A DNA stretch of 64,000 nt, taken from positions 1 to 64,000 of the forward strand of contig DYNP01000007.1 of assembly GCA_020721005.1 (NCBI GenBank), in the 5' to 3' direction. Positions within the stretch are counted from its first letter, which is position 1, and each line of letters starts with the position of its first letter. The notes below the pieces were generated by a model that saw only the letters and a list, made by a program, of their open reading frames with translations, did not search any database and was not told where the DNA came from. A program made the translations under genes and the position numbers. Below are positions 6,923 through 16,023 of this stretch, one piece after another. This DNA is from Thiomargarita sp. (GTDB taxonomy: Bacteria > Pseudomonadota > Gammaproteobacteria > Beggiatoales > Beggiatoaceae).

Positions 6923-9900
6923 ATGCCCGTTAATAATCCCCGCCATTCCCGTTTTTTCTGGCGTTCTTCCGCTATGTTTTGTATCTTGGACTCCGACCGG
7001 CAATTTAAAGAAGTGAATGCTGCTTGGGAAAAAACCTTGGGTTTATCCACAGGACAATTACTGGCTAAAAATTATTTGGATTTTATCCACGTCGAAGATC
7101 AACCTTCTACCAAGTATTACTTCGATCAACTGAATGAAGGCTTAACCTCCGTCTCTTTTTCAGCTCGCTTCCGCCACTATGATGGGCAATACCGTAATAT
7201 CCTCTGGGAAATTAATGGTGCCGCTTCAGTAGAATATGCTTATTATGCGGTTGGCATGGACATTACAGCCCGTGAACAACCCATGATTGCGGATGAAATG
7301 ATCAGTGTTTTACAAGAAGGGGTCGTTTTACAATATGCCAATGGTACCATTGGTGCCTGCAATCCCAGTGCGGAACGAATTTTAGGTTTATCAGCGGAAC
7401 AAATGATGGGATGGACCTTGGCCGACCCCGATTGGAGCCTCATTCGAGAAGATGGTAGTCCCTTTCCCACGGAAGCTCATCCTGCTATCTGCACCCTTCG
7501 TACCGGACAATCTTATTCTGACGTGGTCATCGGCATCATTAAAACCGATGAATCACTGATCTGGTTACGGATCAATTCCTACCCTTTGTGGAGAGATGAT
7601 GTCACCACTCCTTATGCAGTAGTTATCTCCTTTTCAGACATCACCTTATTTAAAGAATCTGAACAAGCGTTGCGAAAAAATGCGGAGCAACACCCGTCCA
7701 AGAACAACCTATCTGAAAATAACTATGATTTATGGGATTGGGATTTATCAACCAATGAAGTCAATTTTTCTCCCCGTTGGAAAGCCATGTTGGGCTTTGA
7801 GGAACATGAACTGATCAACCATGTGGAAAGTTGGCACCAACGCATTCATCCTGCAGATTATAAACGCGTTATGGCTGACATTCAAAACCACTTAGAGGGA
7901 CTGACTCAAGTTTGCGATAATATTCACCGTCTACAACACAAAGAAGGCAGCTATCGTTGGATTCTCAATCGTTCAGTCATGGTCAGAGACCCTTCGGGCA
8001 AACCCCATCGTATGGTGGGTACCCATGTCGATGTCACTGAACCTAGGCGCATTGAAGAAGAATTGCAAGAGACTGAAAAGAAATATCGACAACTCATGGA
8101 TACAGAATCGGATGCGGTCTTCATCATCGATGCCGTGACCACCGATATTTTAGACACCAATAAAACTGCTTCCCAAATGTATGGCTACAATCGTAATCAA
8201 CTCCTAAAAACCAAAAAAATTGAATTGTCTGCTCAACCCGATAAAACCATTCGTTCCATTAAAAAAGGCATGAAATACACTTCTCAACAATATCATCGCA
8301 AACAGGATGGCACCGTTTTTCCGGTAGAAGTCACCACCAGTCCCTTTGTTTGGAAAGGCAAACAAGTATTAATGGTCACGGTGCGAGATATTGGGGAACG
8401 TCAAAAAATTGAAACTGCATTATGGGAAAGTGAATCCAAATATCGACAATTGTTTGAAGCAGCTTCTAACCCTATTATTGTCTTCGATGCCAATTCCCAA
8501 CAAATCTTTGATGTCAATCGGGCTGCCATCGATCTCTATGGTTATACTAAGGAAGAATGGTTACAAATGGTAACTGAAGACGTTTCCGCAGAACCCGTAA
8601 AAAAACGAGCCGCTTTTGGCAGTCTCAGCAAGAAAGTTCAAGTTGTCCCTTTGCGCTGGCACAAAAAGAAAGACGGTAATATCTTCCCTGTTGAAATCAG
8701 CACCGGAAATACCTACCTGTTTCAAGGCCGATCGCTGATTTGTGCAACTTTGCGAGACATTACCGAACGTAAAGCTGCAGAAGAAGCCTTGCGTAAAGAA
8801 AAAGACTTCATCAACACCTTGGTACAAGCCTCACCTGCCTTCTTTTTTGCCATCAATCCCGATGGTAAATTGCGCATGATCAACAAGGCCATGCTCACAG
8901 CTTTGGGATACACATTTGAAGAAACCATCAAGATTGACTTTCTCAACACCTTTGTGCCCAAAAATGAACGTCCCCTGGTCTCCACTGAATTTGAAAATCT
9001 CACCCAGTCCCTACAACCCTCTTTGTTAGAATATCACGTACTTGGCAAATCCGGTAAACCCCTGCTTGTAGAATGGCATAGCCGAGCCATCATCAAGGCC
9101 AATGGTGCTTTGGACTTCTTTTTTGCAGTAGGAATTGACGTCACCGAACGCAAAAAAGCCCAAGGACACCTGCGCCTTTTCAAATCCATCATTGAATCTT
9201 CTGAAGAAGCCATTGCAGTCAGCAATACTGAAAACCAATTAATTTACGTAAATCCAGCCTATGAAAAGTTACTGGGTCGGACCTTACGAGAAACTAAACA
9301 ATTGAATTTACTTGATTATTATCCACCTGAAGTGATCAAAATTTGGGAAGAAGACATTTTCAACGCCCTGATCAACAGTAAAAGTTGGGAAGGGGAGATT
9401 GAAATTTTATACCGGGACAATTCCTCAATTCCTATCTGGCAACGGGTAGATGCTGTGCGAGATGCCCAGGGTACCATTTTATTTACTTTCATTCTCATGC
9501 ACGACATTAGCGAACGTCGACGGGCTTGGGAAACCCTGCGCAAACAATGGGAAGAGCATCAAACTATTTTCAACAGCATTCCCGCAATGATTTGGTACCG
9601 GGATAAACACAACCGGTTATTGCGGGCCAATAAACTGGCCACCAAAGTGTTTAAATTGGACAATGAGCCCGCGAAGACTTTCACTAATTGTCAGGATATC
9701 ATTGAGTTGGGCCGACCTCAATATGGACTGTTACAATCTTACCAAACTCCGGCCGGAGATGTTCATTGGCTACAAGTCGATAAAATTCCCTATCGAGATT
9801 TACAAGGGAACGTTATGGGCGCCATTGTATTTGCCGTGGACATCACCGAATACAAACAAACCCAAGTGCATCTGCAAGTCAGTGAAGAGCGTATGCATTT

Positions 9901-10633
9901 GATAGTAGAAAATATGCCAGTTATGCTGATGGCTTTGGACAATGAAGGGCAAATTACCGTTTGGAATCAAGTCTGTGAAGCCGTCAGTGGTTTTTCTTCT
10001 CGGGAAATTCTAAGCAATCCTCAAGCCTTGGAAATGTTATATCCCGACTCCTCGGAACGGCAGAAAATGTTAGAGCAATGGAAGGGAGAAGGGGAAGAGG
10101 TGCGTTGGGAAAGTCAAATGGCTTGCAGGAATTCTCTCATCAAAACCATTCTTTGGACTTCAGTCAGCAAACGTTTCCCAATTCCCGGGTGGAGAGCCTG
10201 GTATTTGGGACAAAATGTGAGTCAATCGGATCAGGCTCTCAGTTCCGAACAAGAGACTTTGGTCACTGCCCTGTTAAGCTCCGCCCGTTTGGGCATTTGC
10301 ATCACGGATGATCGGGGACGATTTCTCCAGGTTAATCGGGCTTATGCGGAATTGTATGGCTATCGAACTGAAGAATTGATTGGGCAACCATTTACGCTGG
10401 TACTGCCCTTGGCTTACCACAATGAGGCAGTGCGGGAATATTACAGTTTATTGATGACTCACGAGGAACCCACTTTGCTAAAAAGGCGTGGTGAACAACA
10501 TCGCAATGGTCAAAGTTTTGATGTACAAATCATGGCCAGTCGGGTTATTTTGGAAGATCGGCGACGTTTATTGTTAAGTGTGGTTAGCAAATGGATAGAG
10601 CCCAAGATTGTGGGGTCTCGACAGACAGAGTAA
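6923..10633 (+). CDS. Multi-PAS sensory protein with about ten PAS domains and no output domain
   Basis: A 1236-residue protein made almost entirely of PAS/PAC repeats. Approximate domains: 14-120, 121-250, 265-380, 385-500, 500-620, 620-745, 745-870, 870-985, 985-1105 and 1110-1230. Most end in the PAC signature (GIDVTERK, LRDITERK, MHDISERR, AVDITEYK) and are joined by short helical linkers (KYRQL, EEAL). No histidine kinase, GGDEF, EAL, HD-GYP or methyl-accepting domain follows; the frame ends cleanly after the last PAS domain. No transmembrane segment or signal peptide is evident, so it is probably cytoplasmic. It may bind cofactors or act as a scaffold for a separate kinase. AGGA lies about 9 bases before the ATG. 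It is monocistronic; the hairpin at 10727-10761 follows. Confidence 0.85.
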   Translation: MPVNNPRHSRFFWRSSAMFCILDSDRQFKEVNAAWEKTLGLSTGQLLAKNYLDFIHVEDQPSTKYYFDQLNEGLTSVSFSARFRHYDGQYRNILWEINGAASVEYAYYAVGMDITAREQPMIADEMISVLQEGVVLQYANGTIGACNPSAERILGLSAEQMMGWTLADPDWSLIREDGSPFPTEAHPAICTLRTGQSYSDVVIGIIKTDESLIWLRINSYPLWRDDVTTPYAVVISFSDITLFKESEQALRKNAEQHPSKNNLSENNYDLWDWDLSTNEVNFSPRWKAMLGFEEHELINHVESWHQRIHPADYKRVMADIQNHLEGLTQVCDNIHRLQHKEGSYRWILNRSVMVRDPSGKPHRMVGTHVDVTEPRRIEEELQETEKKYRQLMDTESDAVFIIDAVTTDILDTNKTASQMYGYNRNQLLKTKKIELSAQPDKTIRSIKKGMKYTSQQYHRKQDGTVFPVEVTTSPFVWKGKQVLMVTVRDIGERQKIETALWESESKYRQLFEAASNPIIVFDANSQQIFDVNRAAIDLYGYTKEEWLQMVTEDVSAEPVKKRAAFGSLSKKVQVVPLRWHKKKDGNIFPVEISTGNTYLFQGRSLICATLRDITERKAAEEALRKEKDFINTLVQASPAFFFAINPDGKLRMINKAMLTALGYTFEETIKIDFLNTFVPKNERPLVSTEFENLTQSLQPSLLEYHVLGKSGKPLLVEWHSRAIIKANGALDFFFAVGIDVTERKKAQGHLRLFKSIIESSEEAIAVSNTENQLIYVNPAYEKLLGRTLRETKQLNLLDYYPPEVIKIWEEDIFNALINSKSWEGEIEILYRDNSSIPIWQRVDAVRDAQGTILFTFILMHDISERRRAWETLRKQWEEHQTIFNSIPAMIWYRDKHNRLLRANKLATKVFKLDNEPAKTFTNCQDIIELGRPQYGLLQSYQTPAGDVHWLQVDKIPYRDLQGNVMGAIVFAVDITEYKQTQVHLQVSEERMHLIVENMPVMLMALDNEGQITVWNQVCEAVSGFSSREILSNPQALEMLYPDSSERQKMLEQWKGEGEEVRWESQMACRNSLIKTILWTSVSKRFPIPGWRAWYLGQNVSQSDQALSSEQETLVTALLSSARLGICITDDRGRFLQVNRAYAELYGYRTEELIGQPFTLVLPLAYHNEAVREYYSLLMTHEEPTLLKRRGEQHRNGQSFDVQIMASRVILEDRRRLLLSVVSKWIEPKIVGSRQTE

Positions 10634-10726
10634 GTGAGTCAGTTCCCTAATCTTTTTTAAACTGGAAATTTGGATTGAGACTATCAAAACCACTCTTGGA
10701 ATTTCCAACCATCTTACTGTGATGTC

Positions 10727-10761
10727 AGGGATAACATTCCTTTAAAGGGAGTGTTATCCCT
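10727..10761. terminator. Stem-loop between the PAS gene and htpX
   Basis: AGGGATAACA pairs with TGTTATCCCT (10-bp perfect stem), with a secondary CCTTT/AAAGG pairing inside. It sits between two convergent genes and may end both transcripts. No clear T-run follows on either strand. Confidence 0.55.
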
Positions 10762-10776
10762 CAAATCCTTCAGGAT

Positions 10777-11655
10777 CTATTGATAGCGATTTTCCTTTAA
10801 GGCAGCAATTCTTTCTTCCAAAGGGGGATGACTTAACAGTAAATAATGCAACAGGTTCCGTTGACGATTGCCACGAATGCCAAAGGTTGCCAATTGTTCG
10901 GGCAACTCTCCGGCTTGGGCTCGTTGCAGCCGTTGTAATGCTTGAATCATTTTTTCTGAGCCCACCAGTTTGGCCGCTCCGGCATCTGCATAGAATTCCC
11001 GACGTCGTGAAAACCACATCACAATTATGCTGGCTAATAGTCCCAATACAAATTCCGCAACCATAGTCGTTACCAAATAGGCTATTCCCACACTGTGTCG
11101 ATTTTTAAAAATCACTTGATCAATCAGGCGACCTATAATTCGAGAAAAAAAGATCACAAAGGTGTTGAGCACCCCTTGAATCAGGGTTAAGGTGACCATG
11201 TCCCCATTGGCAACATGGCTGATCTCGTGCCCTAACACCGCCTCAATTTCTCCTTCTGACATTCCATCTAATAAACCGGTACTGACTGCCACCAAAGCAT
11301 GGTCACGTCTCATTCCCGTGGCAAAAGCATTGAGATCGGAAGATTTGTAAATAGCCACTTCAGGCATTCCAATTCCCATGGTTTGAGATTGAACTTTTAC
11401 CGTGTTGATCAGCCAAGATTCAACTGGATTAGAGGGTTTATCTATAACGTATGCTCCCGTCACCATTTTGGCAATCCATTTTGAGAGGATCAAGGAAAGA
11501 AAAGCTCCAAACATACCCATAAATAGGGCTGCAAATAAGAGGACTTGAAAATCTCCCGGCGGCAGGAGTTGATCGATGCCCAGTAAGCGTAAACTGATAT
11601 TAAGTACAAAAATAATAGCCAGGTTGGTCAGGATAAATAACGTAATACGTTTCAT
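10777..11655 (-). CDS. htpX: Membrane zinc metalloprotease HtpX
   Basis: A 292-residue M48 protease that degrades misfolded inner-membrane proteins. Two transmembrane segments lie at the N terminus (about 5-25 and 36-58), with the zinc motif HEISH at 143-147. Two further hydrophobic segments lie at about 155-180 and 193-215, and the third zinc ligand Glu is in the RRREFYADAGAAKLVG region. The length matches E. coli HtpX (293). The start ATG at 11655 gives the normal MKRITLF start. It is convergent with the PAS gene and alone in its operon. Confidence 0.96.
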   Translation of the reverse strand: MKRITLFILTNLAIIFVLNISLRLLGIDQLLPPGDFQVLLFAALFMGMFGAFLSLILSKWIAKMVTGAYVIDKPSNPVESWLINTVKVQSQTMGIGMPEVAIYKSSDLNAFATGMRRDHALVAVSTGLLDGMSEGEIEAVLGHEISHVANGDMVTLTLIQGVLNTFVIFFSRIIGRLIDQVIFKNRHSVGIAYLVTTMVAEFVLGLLASIIVMWFSRRREFYADAGAAKLVGSEKMIQALQRLQRAQAGELPEQLATFGIRGNRQRNLLHYLLLSHPPLEERIAALKENRYQ

Positions 11656-11766
11656 AATATTTTCAATTGGAGTGAGTAAGGCCTAAAATAAGGAAGTACA
11701 TTCAACAGAAATGAGTTGACTTTAATAAAATTCAAGTATACATTTATCCCAAATCAGTTTGAAAGC

Positions 11767-11808
11767 ATTTTCAGGACCGAATTTAGAGGTTCTTTGCCTC
11801 CTGAAAAT
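11767..11808. promoter_or_regulatory. Stem-loop in the htpX-phoH intergenic region
   Basis: ATTTTCAGGA pairs with TCCTGAAAAT (10 bp) around a 22-base loop that can form an inner GAGG/CCTC helix. It lies between divergent genes (11656-11919) and might be an operator or leader structure. No function can be assigned. Confidence 0.35.
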
Positions 11809-11919
11809 ACTCAAAACCTGCGTTATTCCCCATTTTAACTCCCTTTTTTAAGGAAGTAAATAGCGGATTATGATGCAGTTTAATCCTTAAGTTACCCACT
11901 CACTCACTTATAATTTCAC

Positions 11920-13020
11920 TTGAATAATCTTCTTGATCCTCACGAAATTCATTGCCTTACCCCCAACGACCAGGTTACCAATGATGTGACTTTGGAACCT
12001 TTTGACAATCATCGATTGGCGAATCTTTGCGGCCAGTATGATGAACATCTACGCCAGATAGAAAAACAATTTCGAGTGGTGATTCACAATCGCGGCCATC
12101 AGTTCCAAATCAAGGGCTTAGCAGAAGCCGTGCAAAATGTCACGCATTTGTTGAATCAGTTATACCGAGTCACCGGTCGTGAAGTGCTGAGTCCGGCCCA
12201 AGTGCATTTATTCTCTCAGCAATCTTACGTAGAAACTTTAGGCACTTCTCAAGAAATCGCAGAAGTCAGCATTCGTACCCGCAGAGGGATTGTGCGACCA
12301 AAGGGGATAAATCAAACTAAGTACGTAGAAGCTATTCTGCGTAACGATATTAACTTTGGTATAGGCGTTGCCGGTTCTGGAAAAACTTACTTGGCGGTGG
12401 CTTGTGCCGTAGAAGCCTTGGAACGAGAACAAGTTCGTCGTCTAGTGTTAGTTCGCCCGGCAGTGGAAGCAGGAGAACGCTTGGGCTTTCTTCCTGGAGA
12501 TTTGGCGCAAAAAGTGGATCCCTATCTGCGTCCCTTGTATGATGCTCTCTACGAAATGCTGGGTTTCGATCGTGTCACCAAACTGATTGATCGGCATATC
12601 ATTGAAATCGCCCCCTTAGCTTACATGAGAGGACGTACTTTAAATGATGCGTTCATCATCCTAGATGAAGCTCAAAATACGACGGTGGAACAAATGAAAA
12701 TGTTTCTCACTCGCTTGGGTTTTGGCTCTACCGTGGTTATCACTGGCGACATTACCCAAATCGATTTACCGCGTCACATTCCCTCGGGTTTACGCCAAGT
12801 CATCGACATTTTAAAATCAGTGGAAGGCATCAGTTTTACTTTTTTCGAAGCCCAAGATGTCGTTCGCCATCCCATCGTGGCGAGAATCATTCGGGCCTAT
12901 CAACGGGCGGAACACCAAGTCACTGGACCTCAAACCAATCCTCATTCTCGAGAAACTCTCAATCCAGCATCTACTGATCCTGCCCCCCCTGTCATTCACA
13001 CTTCGGGAGACAATATCTAA
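11920..13020 (+). CDS. ybeZ: PhoH-like ATPase (YbeZ)
   Basis: A 366-residue PhoH-family NTPase associated with ribosome and RNA quality control. The Walker A motif GVAGSGKT is near 149-156 and the Walker B segment AFIILDEAQNTT near 240-250. The segments RPAVEAGERLGFLPGDL and VDPYLRPLYDAL are family hallmarks. The start is a TTG at 11920; no ATG lies upstream in frame and the conserved VTLEP region begins about 20 residues in, so the exact start is uncertain. A proline-rich tail of about 40 residues extends past the conserved end. It is the first gene of phoH-ybeY-corC, with 3 bases to ybeY. Confidence 0.95.
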   Translation: MNNLLDPHEIHCLTPNDQVTNDVTLEPFDNHRLANLCGQYDEHLRQIEKQFRVVIHNRGHQFQIKGLAEAVQNVTHLLNQLYRVTGREVLSPAQVHLFSQQSYVETLGTSQEIAEVSIRTRRGIVRPKGINQTKYVEAILRNDINFGIGVAGSGKTYLAVACAVEALEREQVRRLVLVRPAVEAGERLGFLPGDLAQKVDPYLRPLYDALYEMLGFDRVTKLIDRHIIEIAPLAYMRGRTLNDAFIILDEAQNTTVEQMKMFLTRLGFGSTVVITGDITQIDLPRHIPSGLRQVIDILKSVEGISFTFFEAQDVVRHPIVARIIRAYQRAEHQVTGPQTNPHSRETLNPASTDPAPPVIHTSGDNI

Positions 13021-13023
13021 TCC

Positions 13024-13515
13024 ATGGGCATAGAATTCGATGTCCAATATGCAAGTAAACAGACCCATTTGCCTGATAAAACTCTCTTCCAACACTGGGC
13101 AACTGCCGTTTTGAATTTTCATGAAGCGGCTCAAACCAAAACTCCTCAAATTTCAGCCGTTCCCCCCTCAAAATCTTGGACCATCAGCCTGCGCATTGTT
13201 GACGAAGTTGAAGGTCGCCAACTCAACGATACTTGGCGCCATCGTGACTATCCCACCAATGTCCTGTCCTTTCCATTTGAAAATTTACCCGGCATGCAAC
13301 TCCCATTTTTAGGCGACATTGTCATCTGCGCCCCGATAGTAGTCCAAGAAGCCCAACAACAAGGCAAATCCGTAGAAGCTCACTGGGCTCACTTGGTCAC
13401 CCATGGCATCTTGCATCTTCTCGGTTACGATCACTTGGAAGAAACTCAGGCGCAGATTATGGAAACGCTGGAAACCGATATCTTACACCATTTAGGTTAC
13501 CCAAATCCTTATTAA
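13024..13515 (+). CDS. ybeY: Endoribonuclease YbeY
   Basis: A 163-residue single-strand-specific metallo-endoribonuclease involved in 16S rRNA 3' maturation and 70S ribosome quality control. The zinc motif H-GILHLLGYDH is near 127-137 (preceded by HWAHLVT) and the substrate-binding region RHRDYPTNVLSFPFE near 77-91. It is slightly longer than E. coli YbeY (155). It starts 3 bases after phoH and is followed 12 bases later by corC, so the three genes are probably co-transcribed. Confidence 0.96.
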   Translation: MGIEFDVQYASKQTHLPDKTLFQHWATAVLNFHEAAQTKTPQISAVPPSKSWTISLRIVDEVEGRQLNDTWRHRDYPTNVLSFPFENLPGMQLPFLGDIVICAPIVVQEAQQQGKSVEAHWAHLVTHGILHLLGYDHLEETQAQIMETLETDILHHLGYPNPY

Positions 13516-13527
13516 ATACATCCTGTT

Positions 13528-14373
13528 ATGACTTTTCCTCCGTTTACTCCCGCTTTATCTTGGCTAAACCGATTCAAACAGGCCCTTGCTTCCCAGGAGC
13601 CCCAAGATAAAGCCGAACTCGTCCATGTCCTAAAAGAAGCCCAACTGCGTGAAATCATCTCCACAGAAACCTTAAACATGCTGGAAGGCGCCCTGCAAGT
13701 CTCAGAAATGCATGTGCGAGACGTGATGGTTCCCAGAGCTCAAGTTATATTTTTGGAACTCAATGCCTTACCTGAAAAACTGATCAAGGCCATCATTGAA
13801 TCCGGACATTCCCGTTTCCCGGTCATTGGGGATAATCGAGATGATGTACAAGGAATTTTCCTGGCCAAAGACCTCTTAGAATTTTTTGCCAAGGACAATG
13901 GACATCCCTTTAACATGCGAGAATTCATGCGCCCAGCCATTTTTGTCCCAGAAAGCAAACGGTTAAATGTATTGCTCAAAGAATTTCGGACCCGCCGCAA
14001 TCACATGGCCATAGTCGTCGACGAGTATGGAGGCATTGCCGGGCTGGTCACCATTGAAGATGTCATTGAACAAATTGTGGGAGAAATCGACGATGAATAT
14101 GACATTGACGAAGAAATATTCATCCGCGCAGGCCAACATGGCCGCTATTTGGTACGGGCACTGACCCCGATTGAAGAATTCAACCACTACTTTAAAGCCC
14201 AACTCAGTGACGAAGAATTTGATACCATCGGGGGTTTGGTCATGCAAGCCTTTGGACACCTGCCTAAACGAGGAGAAAGCATTGAATTAGAAGGCTTTTA
14301 TTTTGAAATTGCCCGAGCCACTGGTCGGCGCATTCAATTGTTGAGAGTCCGTTCCATCCCAAAAGAACCTTAA
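13528..14373 (+). CDS. corC: CorC/YbeX CBS-domain protein
   Basis: A 281-residue cytoplasmic protein with two CBS domains (about 65-195; MVPRAQVIFLE and IVDEYGGIAGLVTIEDVIEQ) and a C-terminal CorC_HlyC domain (about 205-275; EEFDTIGGLVMQAFGHLPKR). The family is linked to magnesium/cobalt efflux and, through its place beside ybeY, to ribosome maintenance. Third gene of the operon. The usual next gene, lnt (apolipoprotein N-acyltransferase), is absent here and is replaced by a squalene synthase. Confidence 0.95.
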   Translation: MTFPPFTPALSWLNRFKQALASQEPQDKAELVHVLKEAQLREIISTETLNMLEGALQVSEMHVRDVMVPRAQVIFLELNALPEKLIKAIIESGHSRFPVIGDNRDDVQGIFLAKDLLEFFAKDNGHPFNMREFMRPAIFVPESKRLNVLLKEFRTRRNHMAIVVDEYGGIAGLVTIEDVIEQIVGEIDDEYDIDEEIFIRAGQHGRYLVRALTPIEEFNHYFKAQLSDEEFDTIGGLVMQAFGHLPKRGESIELEGFYFEIARATGRRIQLLRVRSIPKEP

Positions 14374-14421
14374 ACAATCAGGACCAAAAGACTCTATCCC
14401 CCAGTCAAGAGGATTTTCTTT

Positions 14422-15474
14422 ATGACCACCGAATGGAACCTGACTGATCTCTCTTACCAAACCCATATTTTGCAAGGAGTTTCTCGCACCTTTGCCCTCA
14501 CCATTCCCCAACTACCTGATAAAATTCGACAAGTGGTAGAAAATGCCTATTTGCTATGCCGAATTGCCGACACTATTGAAGATGAGCCCACCTTAACTGC
14601 CCTTGAAAAAAATCAATTTTCTCAAGAATTTATACAAGTGGTAGCCGGCCATAGCTGTCCTCATTCCCTAAGCAAAGCCTTACATCCTCACCTGTCCAAT
14701 TCTACCCTAGAAACTGAAAAAGAACTTATTGCCAACATTCCCAGAATCATTCGCTTAACCCATCATTTCAGCTCCCGGCAACAAGCCGCTTTACAACGTT
14801 GTATACACATCATGTCCCGGGGCATGGCAGAATTTCAACAACACAATGATTTACAAGGACTTGCCACCCTGGCTGATTTGGATCGTTACTGCTACTATGT
14901 AGCAGGCGTAGTTGGAGAACTGTTGACTGAATTATTTGTGGACTATTCTCCCCAAATTGCCCAACATGAGTCCCAATTACAAAGCTTAGCTCCTGCATTT
15001 GGTCAAGCCTTACAAATGACCAACATTCTCAAAGACATTTGGGAAGATCGACAACGTGGTGCCTGTTGGTTGCCTCAGGAAATTTTTGCCCCCTATGGTT
15101 TTGAACTGGCCACTTTATCTCCGGAACACCATGATCCAGCTTTTGCCCAAGGACTCCAAGATTTAATTGGCATTACTTACTTCCACTTGGATCGGGCGCT
15201 ACAATACATCCTATTGATTCCTTGCCAAGAAATTGGCATTCGTCGATTCTGTCTCTGGGCACTGGGCATGGCAATTTTAACCCTCAGAAAAATTCACCTG
15301 CACCCGAATTTTAAACGCGGTCAACAAGTGAAGATTTCCCGACGCAGCGTCAAAGCCACCGTAATGATCAGCAATTTATCAGCCTCCAGCAATCGAACCT
15401 TAAAACTCCTGTTCCACTTATTAACCCATTCTCTACCTCGAACTCGAATTTTACCCCATCCCTTGCGCAACTGA
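14422..15474 (+). CDS. Squalene/phytoene synthase family protein (probable squalene synthase)
   Basis: A 350-residue prenyl-diphosphate head-to-head condensing enzyme. Two aspartate-rich motifs bind Mg-diphosphate: DTIED at 50-54 and DIWED at 205-209. The central YCYYVAGVVGELLTELF (about 157-173) is typical of squalene synthases. The probable substrate is farnesyl diphosphate, with squalene as product for hopanoids or sterol-like lipids. The size and single-protein form resemble the classical squalene synthase rather than the HpnC/HpnD pair. No hopanoid cyclase or other hpn gene is in view. It starts 48 bases after corC. The basic C terminus may mediate membrane association. Confidence 0.88.
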   Translation: MTTEWNLTDLSYQTHILQGVSRTFALTIPQLPDKIRQVVENAYLLCRIADTIEDEPTLTALEKNQFSQEFIQVVAGHSCPHSLSKALHPHLSNSTLETEKELIANIPRIIRLTHHFSSRQQAALQRCIHIMSRGMAEFQQHNDLQGLATLADLDRYCYYVAGVVGELLTELFVDYSPQIAQHESQLQSLAPAFGQALQMTNILKDIWEDRQRGACWLPQEIFAPYGFELATLSPEHHDPAFAQGLQDLIGITYFHLDRALQYILLIPCQEIGIRRFCLWALGMAILTLRKIHLHPNFKRGQQVKISRRSVKATVMISNLSASSNRTLKLLFHLLTHSLPRTRILPHPLRN

Positions 15475-15506
15475 CTCACTCCCATTTTAAAAACTTTTAT
15501 TCTATC

Positions 15507-16019
15507 GTGGACACCTATCAACTTCTCAACACCGCCTTACAACACTCTGGGGCTCTTTATAATGCTGCCGAAATTCAAGGACTTTTATGCGGTCTGTCTT
15601 GCGCAACCGAATTTGATGAACAACTGTGGGTCAAACAAATTTTTGGAGATCAAGTTCAATCTCCGGAACCGGAGCAAGTATTTTCCTTATTACAATTGAA
15701 AGAGACCACTTTAACCCAGTTGAATTCTATGGACTGTGATTTTGATCTCTTACTACCGGATGAAGACACTTGTTTGGCAAATCGAGCCCAAACTCTGGGA
15801 AAATGGTGTGATGCCTTCCTATTAGGATTGGGACTGGCCCAGGTTGACTTTTCTGACTCTGCTTTGGGTCAGGAATTTGTCAAAGATCTCACTGCCATTT
15901 CTCGAATTTCAACCGATGAACCAGAAGATGAAGAAGGAGAATTCCACTATATGCAATTGGTTGAATATATTAAGATCGGCATTTTAAACTTACGAGAAGA
16001 ATTGGTTATAACTACTTAA
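15507..16019 (+). CDS. ygfB: YgfB/UPF0149 family protein
   Basis: A 170-residue UPF0149 protein with GTG start. Family features include AEIQGLLCGLSCA near the N terminus, LGKWCDAFLLGLGLA in the middle, the acidic EPEDEEGEFHYMQLVEYIKIG and the C-terminal helix. It is acidic and all-helical. Its function is not established. The pairing with pepP (4 bases downstream) is widespread in gammaproteobacteria. The ubiH and ubiI genes that usually follow pepP are not here. Confidence 0.93.
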   Translation: MDTYQLLNTALQHSGALYNAAEIQGLLCGLSCATEFDEQLWVKQIFGDQVQSPEPEQVFSLLQLKETTLTQLNSMDCDFDLLLPDEDTCLANRAQTLGKWCDAFLLGLGLAQVDFSDSALGQEFVKDLTAISRISTDEPEDEEGEFHYMQLVEYIKIGILNLREELVITT

Positions 16020-16023
16020 TTTT

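Noticed and set aside
10633-10760. Lost GGDEF or kinase domain after the PAS protein
   Set aside because: All frames after the stop were read by eye; there is no GG(D/E)EF, H-box or N-box, and a hairpin follows within 100 bases.
11920-11985. Alternative ATG start for the PhoH gene
   Set aside because: The ATGATG near 11979 is out of frame and soon hits a stop; the TTG at 11920 is the only supported start found.
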